A stretch of 47,912 nucleotides of DNA from Chitinophagaceae bacterium (lineage in GTDB: Bacteria > Bacteroidota > Bacteroidia > Chitinophagales > Chitinophagaceae), in NCBI GenBank assembly GCA_947447825.1, contig CANFLL010000025.1:1-47912 (forward strand). Reading direction: 5' to 3'. Made by a program: the position numbers and the translations under genes. Under the pieces are notes generated by a model that saw only the letters and a program-made list of their open reading frames with translations, was not told where the DNA came from and did not search any database. Positions 25,349-33,664 of the stretch are shown in pieces. Each line of letters begins with the position of its first letter. Within the stretch, counting starts at the first letter, position 1.

Positions 25349-26779
25349 CTAATAATTTAAAGATTTTCCAAGGTAGAAATCTACTATTTTACTTTTTAAA
25401 ACATAATCATACTTGGCCTGAATAAAGGATAAGGATACTTTGTTGAAATTATTTTTTTCTATCAAGAAGTCTGTTGCCCCAACCGCTCCAAATGCGTACT
25501 TCTTCTCCATATCTATAAAGGTTCTTTGTTCTAAATCTAGCTGCTCTTTAATTGTAGTCATTTTTTTGCCAGCAGATATTTGGTTTGTATAAACCGTTTC
25601 TACGGTTTTTCGTAAATCATTCTTTACTTGTTGTTCGTTTAATTCTGCAACTCTTATATTTATTTTAGCTATTGAAATATTGTTTCTAGCTGTATTCTTA
25701 TTGAAAATTGGAATAGTTAGAGCTAGGGTAATAAACTCTCCGAAATTATTTTTAAGTTGATTGCTCATAGACTGAATCTGTTTGTGCGTGGTAAATGTCG
25801 ATATCATATTTGTGACAGGAAAAGACAAATCCCCATTCACATATCCAATGGTAGTTTGCTGATTAGAAGTGTCTGAAGTATAACTGGATCTTATACTAGA
25901 ATATCCTGTTTTTAAGCCACCGCTCAGTACAAGTGATGGAATGCCTAAAGCTTTTTCTATACTGATACTTGTATTTGCAGCTTCAATTCTAAAAGTTGCA
26001 CTTTTTACTTGAGGCATAAATTTTATAGCTGCACTATTTATCTCAATTGGAGTAGGGGTGATAAAAGACATGTAGGAAAAAATGTTTTGTTGCCTTATTT
26101 CAAAATGTTCATTCGATGGCATCTCCATAAGCTGCAATAATGTTAGTTTATCTAGCTGCAGTTGGTTTTCAAGGTTTATTTGTAGAAGCTTATCTGATGC
26201 TAATTGAGATCTCATTTGCAATAAACTCAGTTCTGCCACTTTGCCAAATTGAAGTTGCTTTTCAGTTTGTTCAACTTTGAGTTCTGATGCGGAAACTTGT
26301 TCTTTAGAAATATTTATTGCCTCATAATCCATTAAAACCTGCATAAATGCTGCCATCACACTTAGTGTTATATCTACTTTTAGTTTATCAATGTCCAATA
26401 GACTCGCCTCAAACAGCAATTTGTTTTGTTTGATAGTATTTAACAACACACGTCCGTTATAAATGATAAAGGAGCTATTTAGTGAAAGGATATTGCTAGA
26501 TATATTTTGTGAAGTATATTCATTTGTATATGGATCTAAGGAAAAGCCGGAATTTAAACTATGACTGTCATTTAAATATAAATTGGGTAATTGGTTCGCT
26601 TTTGATTGTATCAAGTTTATCTTAGCTATTTGACTACTTAAATAACCCTGATTGATGGAGATATTTTTTATTAATGCAGTATCTAAACATTCTTGTAGCG
26701 TCCAGATTCGTTGTGCCTTTATTGAAAGGCAAAATAAACATGCAATAAATACTGCGAGTTCTTTAAGGCTTCTTTTCAT
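25349..26779 (-). CDS. TolC family outer-membrane efflux channel
   Basis: A 476-residue protein with a signal peptide (MKRSLKELAVFIACLFCLSI, cleaved near KAQ) and the TolC start WTLQECLDTALIKNISINQG. Two long helical halves with heptad-like repeats follow (about 30-220 and 265-470). The frame runs 12 codons further upstream, but ATG 26779 puts the signal peptide at the start and was chosen. It forms the outer-membrane duct for the MacA/MacB-like partners, which follow in order. Confidence 0.93.
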   Translation of the reverse strand: MKRSLKELAVFIACLFCLSIKAQRIWTLQECLDTALIKNISINQGYLSSQIAKINLIQSKANQLPNLYLNDSHSLNSGFSLDPYTNEYTSQNISSNILSLNSSFIIYNGRVLLNTIKQNKLLFEASLLDIDKLKVDITLSVMAAFMQVLMDYEAINISKEQVSASELKVEQTEKQLQFGKVAELSLLQMRSQLASDKLLQINLENQLQLDKLTLLQLMEMPSNEHFEIRQQNIFSYMSFITPTPIEINSAAIKFMPQVKSATFRIEAANTSISIEKALGIPSLVLSGGLKTGYSSIRSSYTSDTSNQQTTIGYVNGDLSFPVTNMISTFTTHKQIQSMSNQLKNNFGEFITLALTIPIFNKNTARNNISIAKINIRVAELNEQQVKNDLRKTVETVYTNQISAGKKMTTIKEQLDLEQRTFIDMEKKYAFGAVGATDFLIEKNNFNKVSLSFIQAKYDYVLKSKIVDFYLGKSLNY

Positions 26780-26838
26780 TTTATTGATTAATCGTGTTTT
26801 CAGCTTGAAGCACATACATATAGCTTTAGCAGCTTAAT

Positions 26839-27018
26839 TCAAAATATTATCTGAGGTGTTATTTCTTGTCGAACAACAAGTTTTTTACCGTCATACTCTA
26901 TAACAAGTTCTTCGGTTGCTCCAGATGCATTCTTATAATTTAGAACTTTTTTTTTCAATTCATTTGAAGAGACTTTTATAGCCTTTTCTTTTCTAGTAGT
27001 ATTTGTCAATTCTGTCAT
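26839..27018 (-). CDS. Small protein (59 aa) ahead of the efflux operon
   Basis: A short frame starting MTELTNTTRKEKAIKVSSNE and ending TPQIIF, 60 bp upstream of the TolC start and in the same direction. It is polar, with a basic first half (LKKKVLNYKN) and a beta-like second half (EELVIEYDGKKLVVRQE). There is no signal peptide or membrane helix. The protein-like composition, its place at the head of the operon and the absence of a competing frame support it. No family was recognised. Confidence 0.55.
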   Translation of the reverse strand: MTELTNTTRKEKAIKVSSNELKKKVLNYKNASGATEELVIEYDGKKLVVRQEITPQIIF

Positions 27019-27318
27019 TTTTAAATTAATTCTATTAGTGAAATGTTATTTTTGAATATTATGTATTTAAATCAGAATTGCTAAACATTATATGAGCCTT
27101 GATTGCTCGTCAATAGAGATTGGTTTTGGAGAAATTAAATGCTGCAACTTTTAGAGATTATTTAATTCAATCATTTCTTTCATATAAATATTGTAGCAGT
27201 GGAATAAATGATTCATGAAATTGGTAAAATTCATGAATCATTTATTGCTTTTTAATTACCCCATCTTAGAAAGATAGAACTGGTAGTGTAATGGTTAAGT
27301 GTCTATGAGAATTTCCTT
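27019..27318. other. Gap upstream of the efflux operon
   Basis: A 300-bp AT-rich gap between the small gene and the aldehyde dehydrogenase stop. It should hold the efflux promoter. The only structure seen is the 17-bp inverted repeat at 27203-27246. Confidence 0.5.
27203..27246. repeat. 17-bp perfect inverted repeat, possible terminator
   Basis: Arms 27203-27219 and 27230-27246 (core AATGATTCATGAA / TTCATGAATCATT) pair perfectly with a 10-nt loop. It is about 75 bp downstream of the aldehyde dehydrogenase stop on the minus strand. There is no T run, so it may be a weak terminator, an mRNA-stabilising 3' structure or a binding dyad. Confidence 0.6.
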
Positions 27319-28701
27319 TTAGAAAGGATCGCTTAATTCACTTATTCTGATTAATTTTTTGTTGACAAATTCATCTAATCCCAATTCAGCCATTTCTCTA
27401 CCATAGCCCGATCCTTTTGTGCCTCCAAATGGCAAATCGGCTTGCGTCCATGTTGGGTGATTAATAAACACCATTCCCGTGTCAATCTGATTCGCCAATC
27501 TTTTACCTCTTTCAATATTCTGAGTAAAAATAGAACCACCTAATCCAAAAGGAGAATCATTAGCTAACGCAATAGCTTCTTCTTCGTTTTTTACTTTAAA
27601 GAAAAGAGCAACAGGGCCGAAAAATTCTTCGTAATAAACAGGATTACTTGGAGACACATCAGTAAGAATTGTAGCTTCCATGTAGGCACCTTCTCTGTTA
27701 ACTCTTTTTCCGCCTAATAGTATTTTTGCTCCACCATCTACGGCTCTTTTAACTTGGTTAGCTATTTTAACGGCAGCAGCTTCGGTACAAAGAGGTCCTA
27801 GGTTAGTTGATAATTCAACAGGATTTCCTATCGTTAAATTTGCAAGCTTTATTTTGAACTTTTCTAAAAATGATTCCGCAATTTCTTCCACGGCAATGAA
27901 CCTTTTGGATGCCACACAACATTGCCCATTGTTATTAATTCTGCCCACAACCGCCCATTCAACAGCTTTGTCAATATCTGCATCTTCCAAAATAATAAAT
28001 GCATCGCTACCTCCTAACTCTAAAACAGATCTTTTTATATGTTTTCCCGCTTCGGTAGCAACACTTGCACCAGCGGTTTCACTGCCAGTAAGTGATACAC
28101 CTCTAATTCTTTTATCCGCAATTAATGCAGATGTCCTTGGGTTCGATAATAGTAAGTTGGTGTATAGTCCTAATGGTGCGCCTGCGTCTTTAAAAATTTC
28201 ATTTATTGCCATTGCACATTGAGGTACATTGGGCGCATGTTTAATTAATACAGTATTCCCAATCATTATGTTTGGTGCAGCAAACCTTGCAACTTGATAG
28301 AATGGAAAGTTCCAAGGCTGTATGCCAAGTAAAACCCCAATGGGACTAAATTTTATTATAGCTTTTCCATGAACAGGGTTTAATATTTTATCAGCTAAAA
28401 AAGTTTCAGCATTTTTTGCATAATAATCAAAAATTTCAGCACTTAATTTTATTTCGCCTTCTGCATGGGTTAAGAGTTTACCCATTTCTAGGGTAATCAT
28501 TTGTGCTAGGTCTTTTTTTCGCTCTCTAAGTAAACCAGCTACTTTATATAGTAGTTGTGACCTTAGTATATAATCAGTGTTTTTCCAGTCATTAAATGTT
28601 AATGCTGCTTTTGCCACTAATTCATCAACCTCTAAGTCACTCATCTCTTCAAATGATTTTAGTAGTTGATTATTTGAGGGATTTATTGTTTGAAATAACA
28701 T
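27319..28701 (-). CDS. NAD(P)-dependent aldehyde dehydrogenase, succinate-semialdehyde-dehydrogenase-like
   Basis: A 460-residue aldehyde dehydrogenase that oxidises an aldehyde to the acid. The active site is complete: Asn131 (PWNFP), Glu228 (LELGG) and the nucleophile Cys262 (NNGQCCVASKR). The C-terminal DLPFGGTKGSGYGREMAELG is typical. The length and N-terminus match the short succinate-semialdehyde dehydrogenase group, but the substrate cannot be set from sequence. It lies 25 bp after the DJ-1/PfpI gene and is probably cotranscribed with it, which suggests carbonyl detoxification. Confidence 0.93.
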   Translation of the reverse strand: MLFQTINPSNNQLLKSFEEMSDLEVDELVAKAALTFNDWKNTDYILRSQLLYKVAGLLRERKKDLAQMITLEMGKLLTHAEGEIKLSAEIFDYYAKNAETFLADKILNPVHGKAIIKFSPIGVLLGIQPWNFPFYQVARFAAPNIMIGNTVLIKHAPNVPQCAMAINEIFKDAGAPLGLYTNLLLSNPRTSALIADKRIRGVSLTGSETAGASVATEAGKHIKRSVLELGGSDAFIILEDADIDKAVEWAVVGRINNNGQCCVASKRFIAVEEIAESFLEKFKIKLANLTIGNPVELSTNLGPLCTEAAAVKIANQVKRAVDGGAKILLGGKRVNREGAYMEATILTDVSPSNPVYYEEFFGPVALFFKVKNEEEAIALANDSPFGLGGSIFTQNIERGKRLANQIDTGMVFINHPTWTQADLPFGGTKGSGYGREMAELGLDEFVNKKLIRISELSDPF

Positions 28702-28726
28702 TTTTTTTTATTTTTTTGTGAACTAA

Positions 28727-29413
28727 TTATTTTTTACCACTAAGGATTTTTAATAGTTGATTAGCAACAGCTTCGGAAGAAGCGGGATTTTGCCCGGTAA
28801 TCAATAATCCGTCTTGTTTGATATAGGATGACCAGTCTTGCCCCTTTGTATAATGAGCCCCTAGCTTTTTTAGCTCATCCTCCAATAAAAAAGGAACAAC
28901 ATAGGTTAATTTAAGGGCATCCTCTTCTGTGTTAGAAAAACTAGTAAGATGCTTTCCTTTTATAAGTGGTTGCCCGTTTTCAGCTTTAGTATTTATTAAA
29001 GCAGCTGGGGCGTGGCAAACAAATGCAATTGGCTTTTGATTATTATAAAACTCTTCTATAAGTTTGATAGATTCTTTGTCATTTGCCAAATCCCATAGAG
29101 GGCCATGACCACCGGGATAGAAAACAGCATCATAATCCTCTTGTTTTATCTCGCTTAATTTTTTTGAAAACGCTACTTTATCAATAACACTATTGTCTTT
29201 GTAAAACCTTTTTGTTGATTCAGTTTGAGCGTCTGGCAACTCACTTTTTGGATCGACGGGAGGCTGCCCACCTTTGGGAGAAGCTATATCAATATCAGCT
29301 CCGGCATCTGCTAAAACATAATATGGGGAAGCGAATTCTTCAATCCAAAATCCAGTTTTTTCGCCACTATTACCTAATTCACTGTGTGATGTTAGTACTA
29401 TTAATATTTTCAT
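28727..29413 (-). CDS. DJ-1/PfpI family protein (Hsp31-like)
   Basis: A 228-residue class I glutamine-amidotransferase-fold protein. The nucleophile elbow is AFVCHAPAAL with Cys133-His134. Glu25/26 in FWIEEFASPY matches the conserved acidic residue, and GGHGPLWDLA is the family oxyanion region. The group includes Hsp31-like chaperones and glyoxalase III enzymes that convert methylglyoxal to lactate. Which activity applies here is not decidable. The aldehyde dehydrogenase gene follows after 25 bp, a sensible pairing for reactive-carbonyl stress. Confidence 0.92.
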   Translation of the reverse strand: MKILIVLTSHSELGNSGEKTGFWIEEFASPYYVLADAGADIDIASPKGGQPPVDPKSELPDAQTESTKRFYKDNSVIDKVAFSKKLSEIKQEDYDAVFYPGGHGPLWDLANDKESIKLIEEFYNNQKPIAFVCHAPAALINTKAENGQPLIKGKHLTSFSNTEEDALKLTYVVPFLLEDELKKLGAHYTKGQDWSSYIKQDGLLITGQNPASSEAVANQLLKILSGKK

Positions 29414-29548
29414 TTTTCAACTTTTTAATTAATAACCTTAAGAATGCTGTTTTTTTATTTTGTGCCGTTTTTACTTGCAATATTTAATTTTGAAATTGCT
29501 AAATTTTCAGTTCTCCATTTTAGTATTTAATATGAATATGAGCCTTTA

Positions 29549-30070
29549 TTAATGTTGCTGCATAGTCATTTTAAGTTTTGAAACGTCAAATCCTTTCTTT
29601 TTCATTCTCTCAACTATTTGTTTGTAAGTTCCATCTGCCATTGTAGATTTTCGTGATAATATCCACAAGTATTTTCTGTTTGGATGACCTACAACAGCAT
29701 AGCTATAGTCTTCTGCCAAATCAATTATCCAGTACTTGGCTTTAAAAGGCCAAAAAAATTGTACCAGTAGTTTTGCATTGCCGCTGTTTTTAATGATAAA
29801 TGCTTTGCCTTTAATGTAAGACTGTTTTCCATTTATACTATCCTTCAAGCATTTATTTTCAACAATCACATAGCCTTTGTTTGTTAAAGTATATTCTGCT
29901 GTGGTGCAAGTACACCCTTTTTGAAACCATTGAGGAAATGATGCAATTTCATACCACTTGCCTGAATAACTATTTATATCAACAAAAGGAACAGTCTGAA
30001 GTGTTTGAGACAGAGAATCATTTACTAGCATAGATAACAACAAGGTTAATGTGATGTATATTTTTTTCAT
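29549..30070 (-). CDS. Lipocalin family protein (Blc-like)
   Basis: A secreted lipocalin of 173 residues. A signal peptide starts at MKKIYITLTLLLSMLVNDSL, and the lipocalin motif GKWYEIASFPQWFQKGC follows at about 40 after cleavage near SQT. Later strands include YWIIDLAEDYSYAVVGHPNRKYLWILSR, the Blc-like signature. The open frame extends 12 codons upstream, but ATG 30070 places the signal correctly. There is no lipobox, so it is periplasmic or secreted. Bacterial lipocalins are tied to membrane stress. It lies between the DJ-1 and BON genes. Confidence 0.9.
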   Translation of the reverse strand: MKKIYITLTLLLSMLVNDSLSQTLQTVPFVDINSYSGKWYEIASFPQWFQKGCTCTTAEYTLTNKGYVIVENKCLKDSINGKQSYIKGKAFIIKNSGNAKLLVQFFWPFKAKYWIIDLAEDYSYAVVGHPNRKYLWILSRKSTMADGTYKQIVERMKKKGFDVSKLKMTMQQH

Positions 30071-30081
30071 AAAGTATAATA

Positions 30082-30110
30082 AACGTTGAAAGAACAATAC
30101 TTTCAACGTT
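30082..30110 (-). terminator. Terminator-like hairpin after the BON gene
   Basis: AACGTTGAAAG (30082-30092) and CTTTCAACGTT (30100-30110) form a perfect 11-bp stem with a 7-nt loop. On the minus strand it is followed by TATTATACTTT. It falls between the BON stop and the lipocalin start, which lies 12 nt beyond. Confidence 0.65.
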
Positions 30111-30124
30111 CATTAATAAGCAAT

Positions 30125-30793
30125 TTAACTAAAAGCATATTCATAATCAACTGCCAATTCATTTTTCACACTCCAAATTCCGGGGGTTTTCCACGCAATA
30201 CGTCCGGCTTCTTCTTTTTGATACCAAGAATCAACTGTTCCGCTTAAAGTCACTGTTGTTCCTGATACTGAAACATTAATATCGCTATCATCTACAGACC
30301 AACTTCTGCCGATTGCTTCTTCAACATCTTCTTTTTCAATTTCATCATGCGTGTCCGATTTGATTTTTATATTGTTCATTACTCCCTTAACGCCAGTAAG
30401 ATAATTTACTGCACTTTTGGCAGCTTCTTTTTGATAGTTCCAAGGTAATTCTCCTTCTAGAGTTACCCAGCCGTCTTCTACTTTCACTGTTACCAAATCT
30501 TTCGGAACTGACCAGTTAGATTTTAATGCGGCTAAGACTTCTTTAGCAATTTCTTCATTGCTTTTTGTCCATGAGCTTGGAAATTTAACTTCAATTTTTT
30601 CAACAATGGCTTTTACTCCAATTACTTTTTTTGCTGCATTTTCTGCTTCCATTTTTTTTGCATAACTATCCACAACGCCATCTAAGGATACCACACCATC
30701 TTGAGCAGTAACTCCAATTTCTGCGGCACTCAATAAAGGTTCCCATTTAATGGCGTTTTGAACGTCAGTTTGCAATTCTTGATTACTTTTCAC
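30125..30793 (-). CDS. Triple BON-domain protein (OsmY-like)
   Basis: A 222-residue protein made of three BON domains (about 1-66, 78-145, 150-217). Each has the alternating helix and strand pattern with a Gly motif, for example VTAQDGVVSLDGVVDSYAKK, VKVEDGWVTLEGELPWNYQK and VSGTTVTLSGTVDSWYQKEE. BON domains bind phospholipid and occur in osmotic-shock proteins. No signal peptide is seen, unlike E. coli OsmY, so it may be cytoplasmic. The start is GTG. It is the first gene of the minus-strand stress run. Confidence 0.92.
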   Translation of the reverse strand: MKSNQELQTDVQNAIKWEPLLSAAEIGVTAQDGVVSLDGVVDSYAKKMEAENAAKKVIGVKAIVEKIEVKFPSSWTKSNEEIAKEVLAALKSNWSVPKDLVTVKVEDGWVTLEGELPWNYQKEAAKSAVNYLTGVKGVMNNIKIKSDTHDEIEKEDVEEAIGRSWSVDDSDINVSVSGTTVTLSGTVDSWYQKEEAGRIAWKTPGIWSVKNELAVDYEYAFS

Positions 30794-31402
30794 TTGTCAA
30801 TAATTTTATTTTGTAACTGATTTGTTACGATGTAAAGGTGGTTGTACTTCTAGGGTATGGTATTACATTATTGCTGAAAATAATTATAGTATTCATTGAT
30901 TGTGGAAATAAGCTTGTTAAAACTAGTAATTGTAGTATTCGTTAGTTTAAAACTTTGATTCTTACTTTTGACTAAAATGGTAAAACTGAAATTATAACAT
31001 TTAGCTTTTCGTGAATTACTGCTTTGATTTAATTCTACTTTGACACTTTAGAGTTTAAAATGGGTTCTTCGGCATAGTAAGTGGAATTGCTATGTAAAAC
31101 CTTCATTTTAGAAATATAATTTAGGTTAGGAATGCTTTTTTATATGGTTATTCTCACTTAATTTACATAGATGAATTAAAATAAACGCCATTTTTTTATT
31201 TTAATTATGGAGTATAATTTAACCGCTGAGTCCACTAAGGATTTCACAAAGAAAAATGCAAATGGAGAGGAAAGGAAGGAAAAAAAACGGCAAATCAAGT
31301 ACGCAAAGAAGGGAGTATAGAAGGGGCGTTTATTTTAAGGTGTCTAGATAGAATAAATTTCAATATAAAATTATTTAAAAGATTTTATGCCTCAAAGATA
31401 TT

Positions 31403-31592
31403 GTTGCCATTTATTTAAAAAAAGTTGCCGTTTATGGCAGAAAGGTTGCTCCTTATGAGTTAAAAAGAGCAACCTATTCAACAATGTTTGCCAACTTTGG
31501 CCAAAAAGGGGCAAACAACACCCCTTCCGGTTGCCGTTTATGAGTCATTCATTGCCCTTTTTGACTCATAAACGGCAATGCCATGACGATTT
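31403..31592. repeat. Degenerate 21-bp periodic array of nine units with hairpins
   Basis: Units start at 31403, 31424, 31445, 31466, 31487, 31508, 31530, 31551 and 31572, in register apart from one extra base before 31530. GC falls at unit positions 4-5 in all nine, and most read GTTGCC.TTTATG. The units make hairpins: TGCC/GGCA (31426-31439), GGTTGCTC/GAGCAACC (31444-31474), GTTTGCC/GGCAAAC (31486-31516) and a 17-bp one (31531-31578). Confidence 0.75.
31531..31578. repeat. 17-bp perfect inverted repeat
   Basis: TTGCCGTTTATGAGTCA (31531-31547) and its exact complement (31562-31578) flank a 14-nt loop. It has no T tract on either side, so it is not a standard terminator. It lies inside the 21-bp array. 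Confidence 0.85.
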
Positions 31593-31776
31593 GATTGAAC
31601 AATTTGAAGCAGAACGCCTAATAAACTAAGATAACCCCTGATATGGTGAGAATTAAATCTTTTTGTACAACTTATTAAAATGATTTTATTGAAAGGGATG
31701 ATTTACCTCCTTGATTTCAAATGAATACAGCCCCTCTTATCCGAGAATTGAATTTTATCTATATGTGCTACATTGA

Positions 31777-33498
31777 CTACTCGTCAAAATATAATTGCAC
31801 TTGTTTTAGTTGGGGTGTTTTACTAGTTGCTAAAATATTAACCCTAAATTCCTTTGCTACTATAGGTTTAAATGACTTGAAGTAGCCAGCACCAATAGTT
31901 TTGTCTTCAAAAATGGATTTCCATTCTTCTCCATCTTTATATTCTAGTTTAAATTCCTTTACAAATTTATCGAAAGTGCCAGCCTCAGTTATGGCTATAC
32001 TGCCAATACTTGTTGGTTTGCCTAAGTCTATTGCCAACCAACCAGTTTTTTCTCCCTCAATTGCCACCCAACCTTTTTTGCCGCCATCAAAAGCACCAGA
32101 TGCTTTAGATGATTCAGAAGAAGCAGTAGCATTTGCTGCTTTTCCTAATGAAGGTATTGGATCTTCGATTGTAATTTTTGGTTGCCCTTCAATTTGCACC
32201 TTTAATACTGTTGCAATTGTATCTTGAGTAAGAGAGGGGAGTTTAAATTCGACATATTTGCCCACTGTCTTATGCGTTATTTTTTGTTTTGGCAAAGCCA
32301 ATAAATTAGCTTTTACTACCTTATTATCCATTGGCACTCTTATGATACCATCGTTTGGCCATTGTAGGATATGAAAATAAAGTATATCACCTTTACGGGT
32401 ACACCTGCCAAATTTTAGGTAAGCAAAAGGACTAGATAATGTTCCATAAATAGATTCACCATTAGTTTTAAGCCAAGCACCCACCGTTTTTAATCTTGAA
32501 ACAGAAGGCTCAGGTATCTATCCTTCACTTGTAGGACCCACATTTAGTAAATAATTTCCTCCTTTAGAAGCAATGTCTATTAGATTCTGAATAATTACCT
32601 TACTACTTTTCCAATGGTTATCATAACTCTTAAAACCCCAAGTATCATTCATTGTCATGCAAGCTTCCCAGTTTTTTCCTGGAAACCCTGTTGCAGGAAT
32701 GTACTGTTCGGGCGTTTCCAAATCGCCTTTTACTCCTCCACCCAAACGATTATTGTAAATAAGGTCTGGGTATTGCTTCAAAACATCTAGTATTTGGTTT
32801 GCATATTCTTGCGTCATCCCTGTTGGTGTATCAAACCACAAAACAGTTGGATTATATTTAGCTAAAATTTCCTTTATCTGAGGAATCGCCTTAGTGGTTA
32901 GGTATTGGCTCATGCTGCCGTTCTGTACACTATCCCAATGTCCGCCATTTGCTGCGCCGCCGGGAGCTGTCCAATCTTGCGCTTGAGAATAATATAAACC
33001 AAACTTCATATTGTACTTTTTGCAAGCATTGGCTAATTCTTGAACAGCATCTCTTTTAAACGGAGTGGCATCAACTATATTAAAGGGATGCTCCGATTTA
33101 AACATGGCAAAACCATCGTGGTGTTTACTAGTTAGTATCATATATTTCATCCCCGCAGCCTTTGCTATTTTCACCCATTCTTCTGCGTTATATTTTACAG
33201 GATTGAACTGAGAAGCATAGTCTTTGTAAACATTTACAGGAATCTTACCTTTATTCATTATCCATTCTCCAATGCCATTAACCTTATTTTCATTGTAGAT
33301 TCCTGCCGGAACTGAATACAGTCCCCAGTGAATAAACATGCCAAAGCGAGCCTCTTTCCACCATTCCATTTTTGTTTCATTTAGTGTAGACTTTTCCGAT
33401 GTTCTTTCAGTACTCAAAATGGCAGTTTGCCCTTTCAGATTTGTTAACAATGGTGATATGATTATGGTGATAATTACTAAAGTGATTATTTTTCTCAT
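31777..33498 (-). pseudogene. Alpha-L-fucosidase (GH29) interrupted by an in-frame amber codon
   Basis: One continuous frame of 574 codons, broken only by TAG at 32518-32520. The first part (326 residues) has a signal or membrane N-terminus (2-22), GH29 motifs WWKEARFGMFIHWGLYSVP, HHDGF (126-130) and the likely nucleophile Asp223 (LWFDTP), and ends NYLLNVGPTSEG. The reading continues IPEPSVSRLKTVGAWLKTNG, the usual next GH29 segment, and ends in an F5/8-type (discoidin-like) module from about 490. Related enzymes usually have a hydrophobic residue at the stop position, so one substitution such as TTG to TAG explains it. The enzyme would remove terminal fucose. A recent mutation or a sequencing error is more likely than recoding. 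Confidence 0.9.
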
Positions 33499-33603
33499 AC
33501 AGCTTTTTTTAAATGTTATACTGCGAATATAGTTGAGCTACTTGACCAAAAGAAAAATATGAGGTTTAAAGATTGTAGCAATTTTCGTTTGAGGCTTTAA
33601 CAC

Positions 33604-33611
33604 TATTTTTG
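33604..33611 (+). promoter_or_regulatory. Candidate -7 box for the Wzi/RemB-like gene
   Basis: TATTTTTG, followed by GACGC, matches TAnnTTTG and is nearly identical to the box at 8387 (TATTTTTG then GACAC). It is 53 bp upstream of the ATG. No -33 element at standard spacing was found. Confidence 0.35.
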
Positions 33612-33664
33612 ACGCTCTGTTCATTCACATAAGTTCATCGTTCAAAATTCAAATAGTAATAAAT

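Larger units (their letters stand above)
30794..31776. other. Large noncoding gap (about 980 bp)
   Basis: No gene was found on either strand. It holds one dispersed intergenic word (31218-31254, CCACTAAGG and CACAAAG) and the degenerate 21-bp hairpin array (31403-31592). TAGTATTC occurs at 30887 and 30933. The rest is AT-rich. Confidence 0.6.

Noticed and set aside
31777-33498. Amber codon read as an amino acid (recoding)
   Set aside because: Other genes in the window end on TAG as normal stops, no pyrrolysine or suppressor system is visible, and a single base change explains the gap better.
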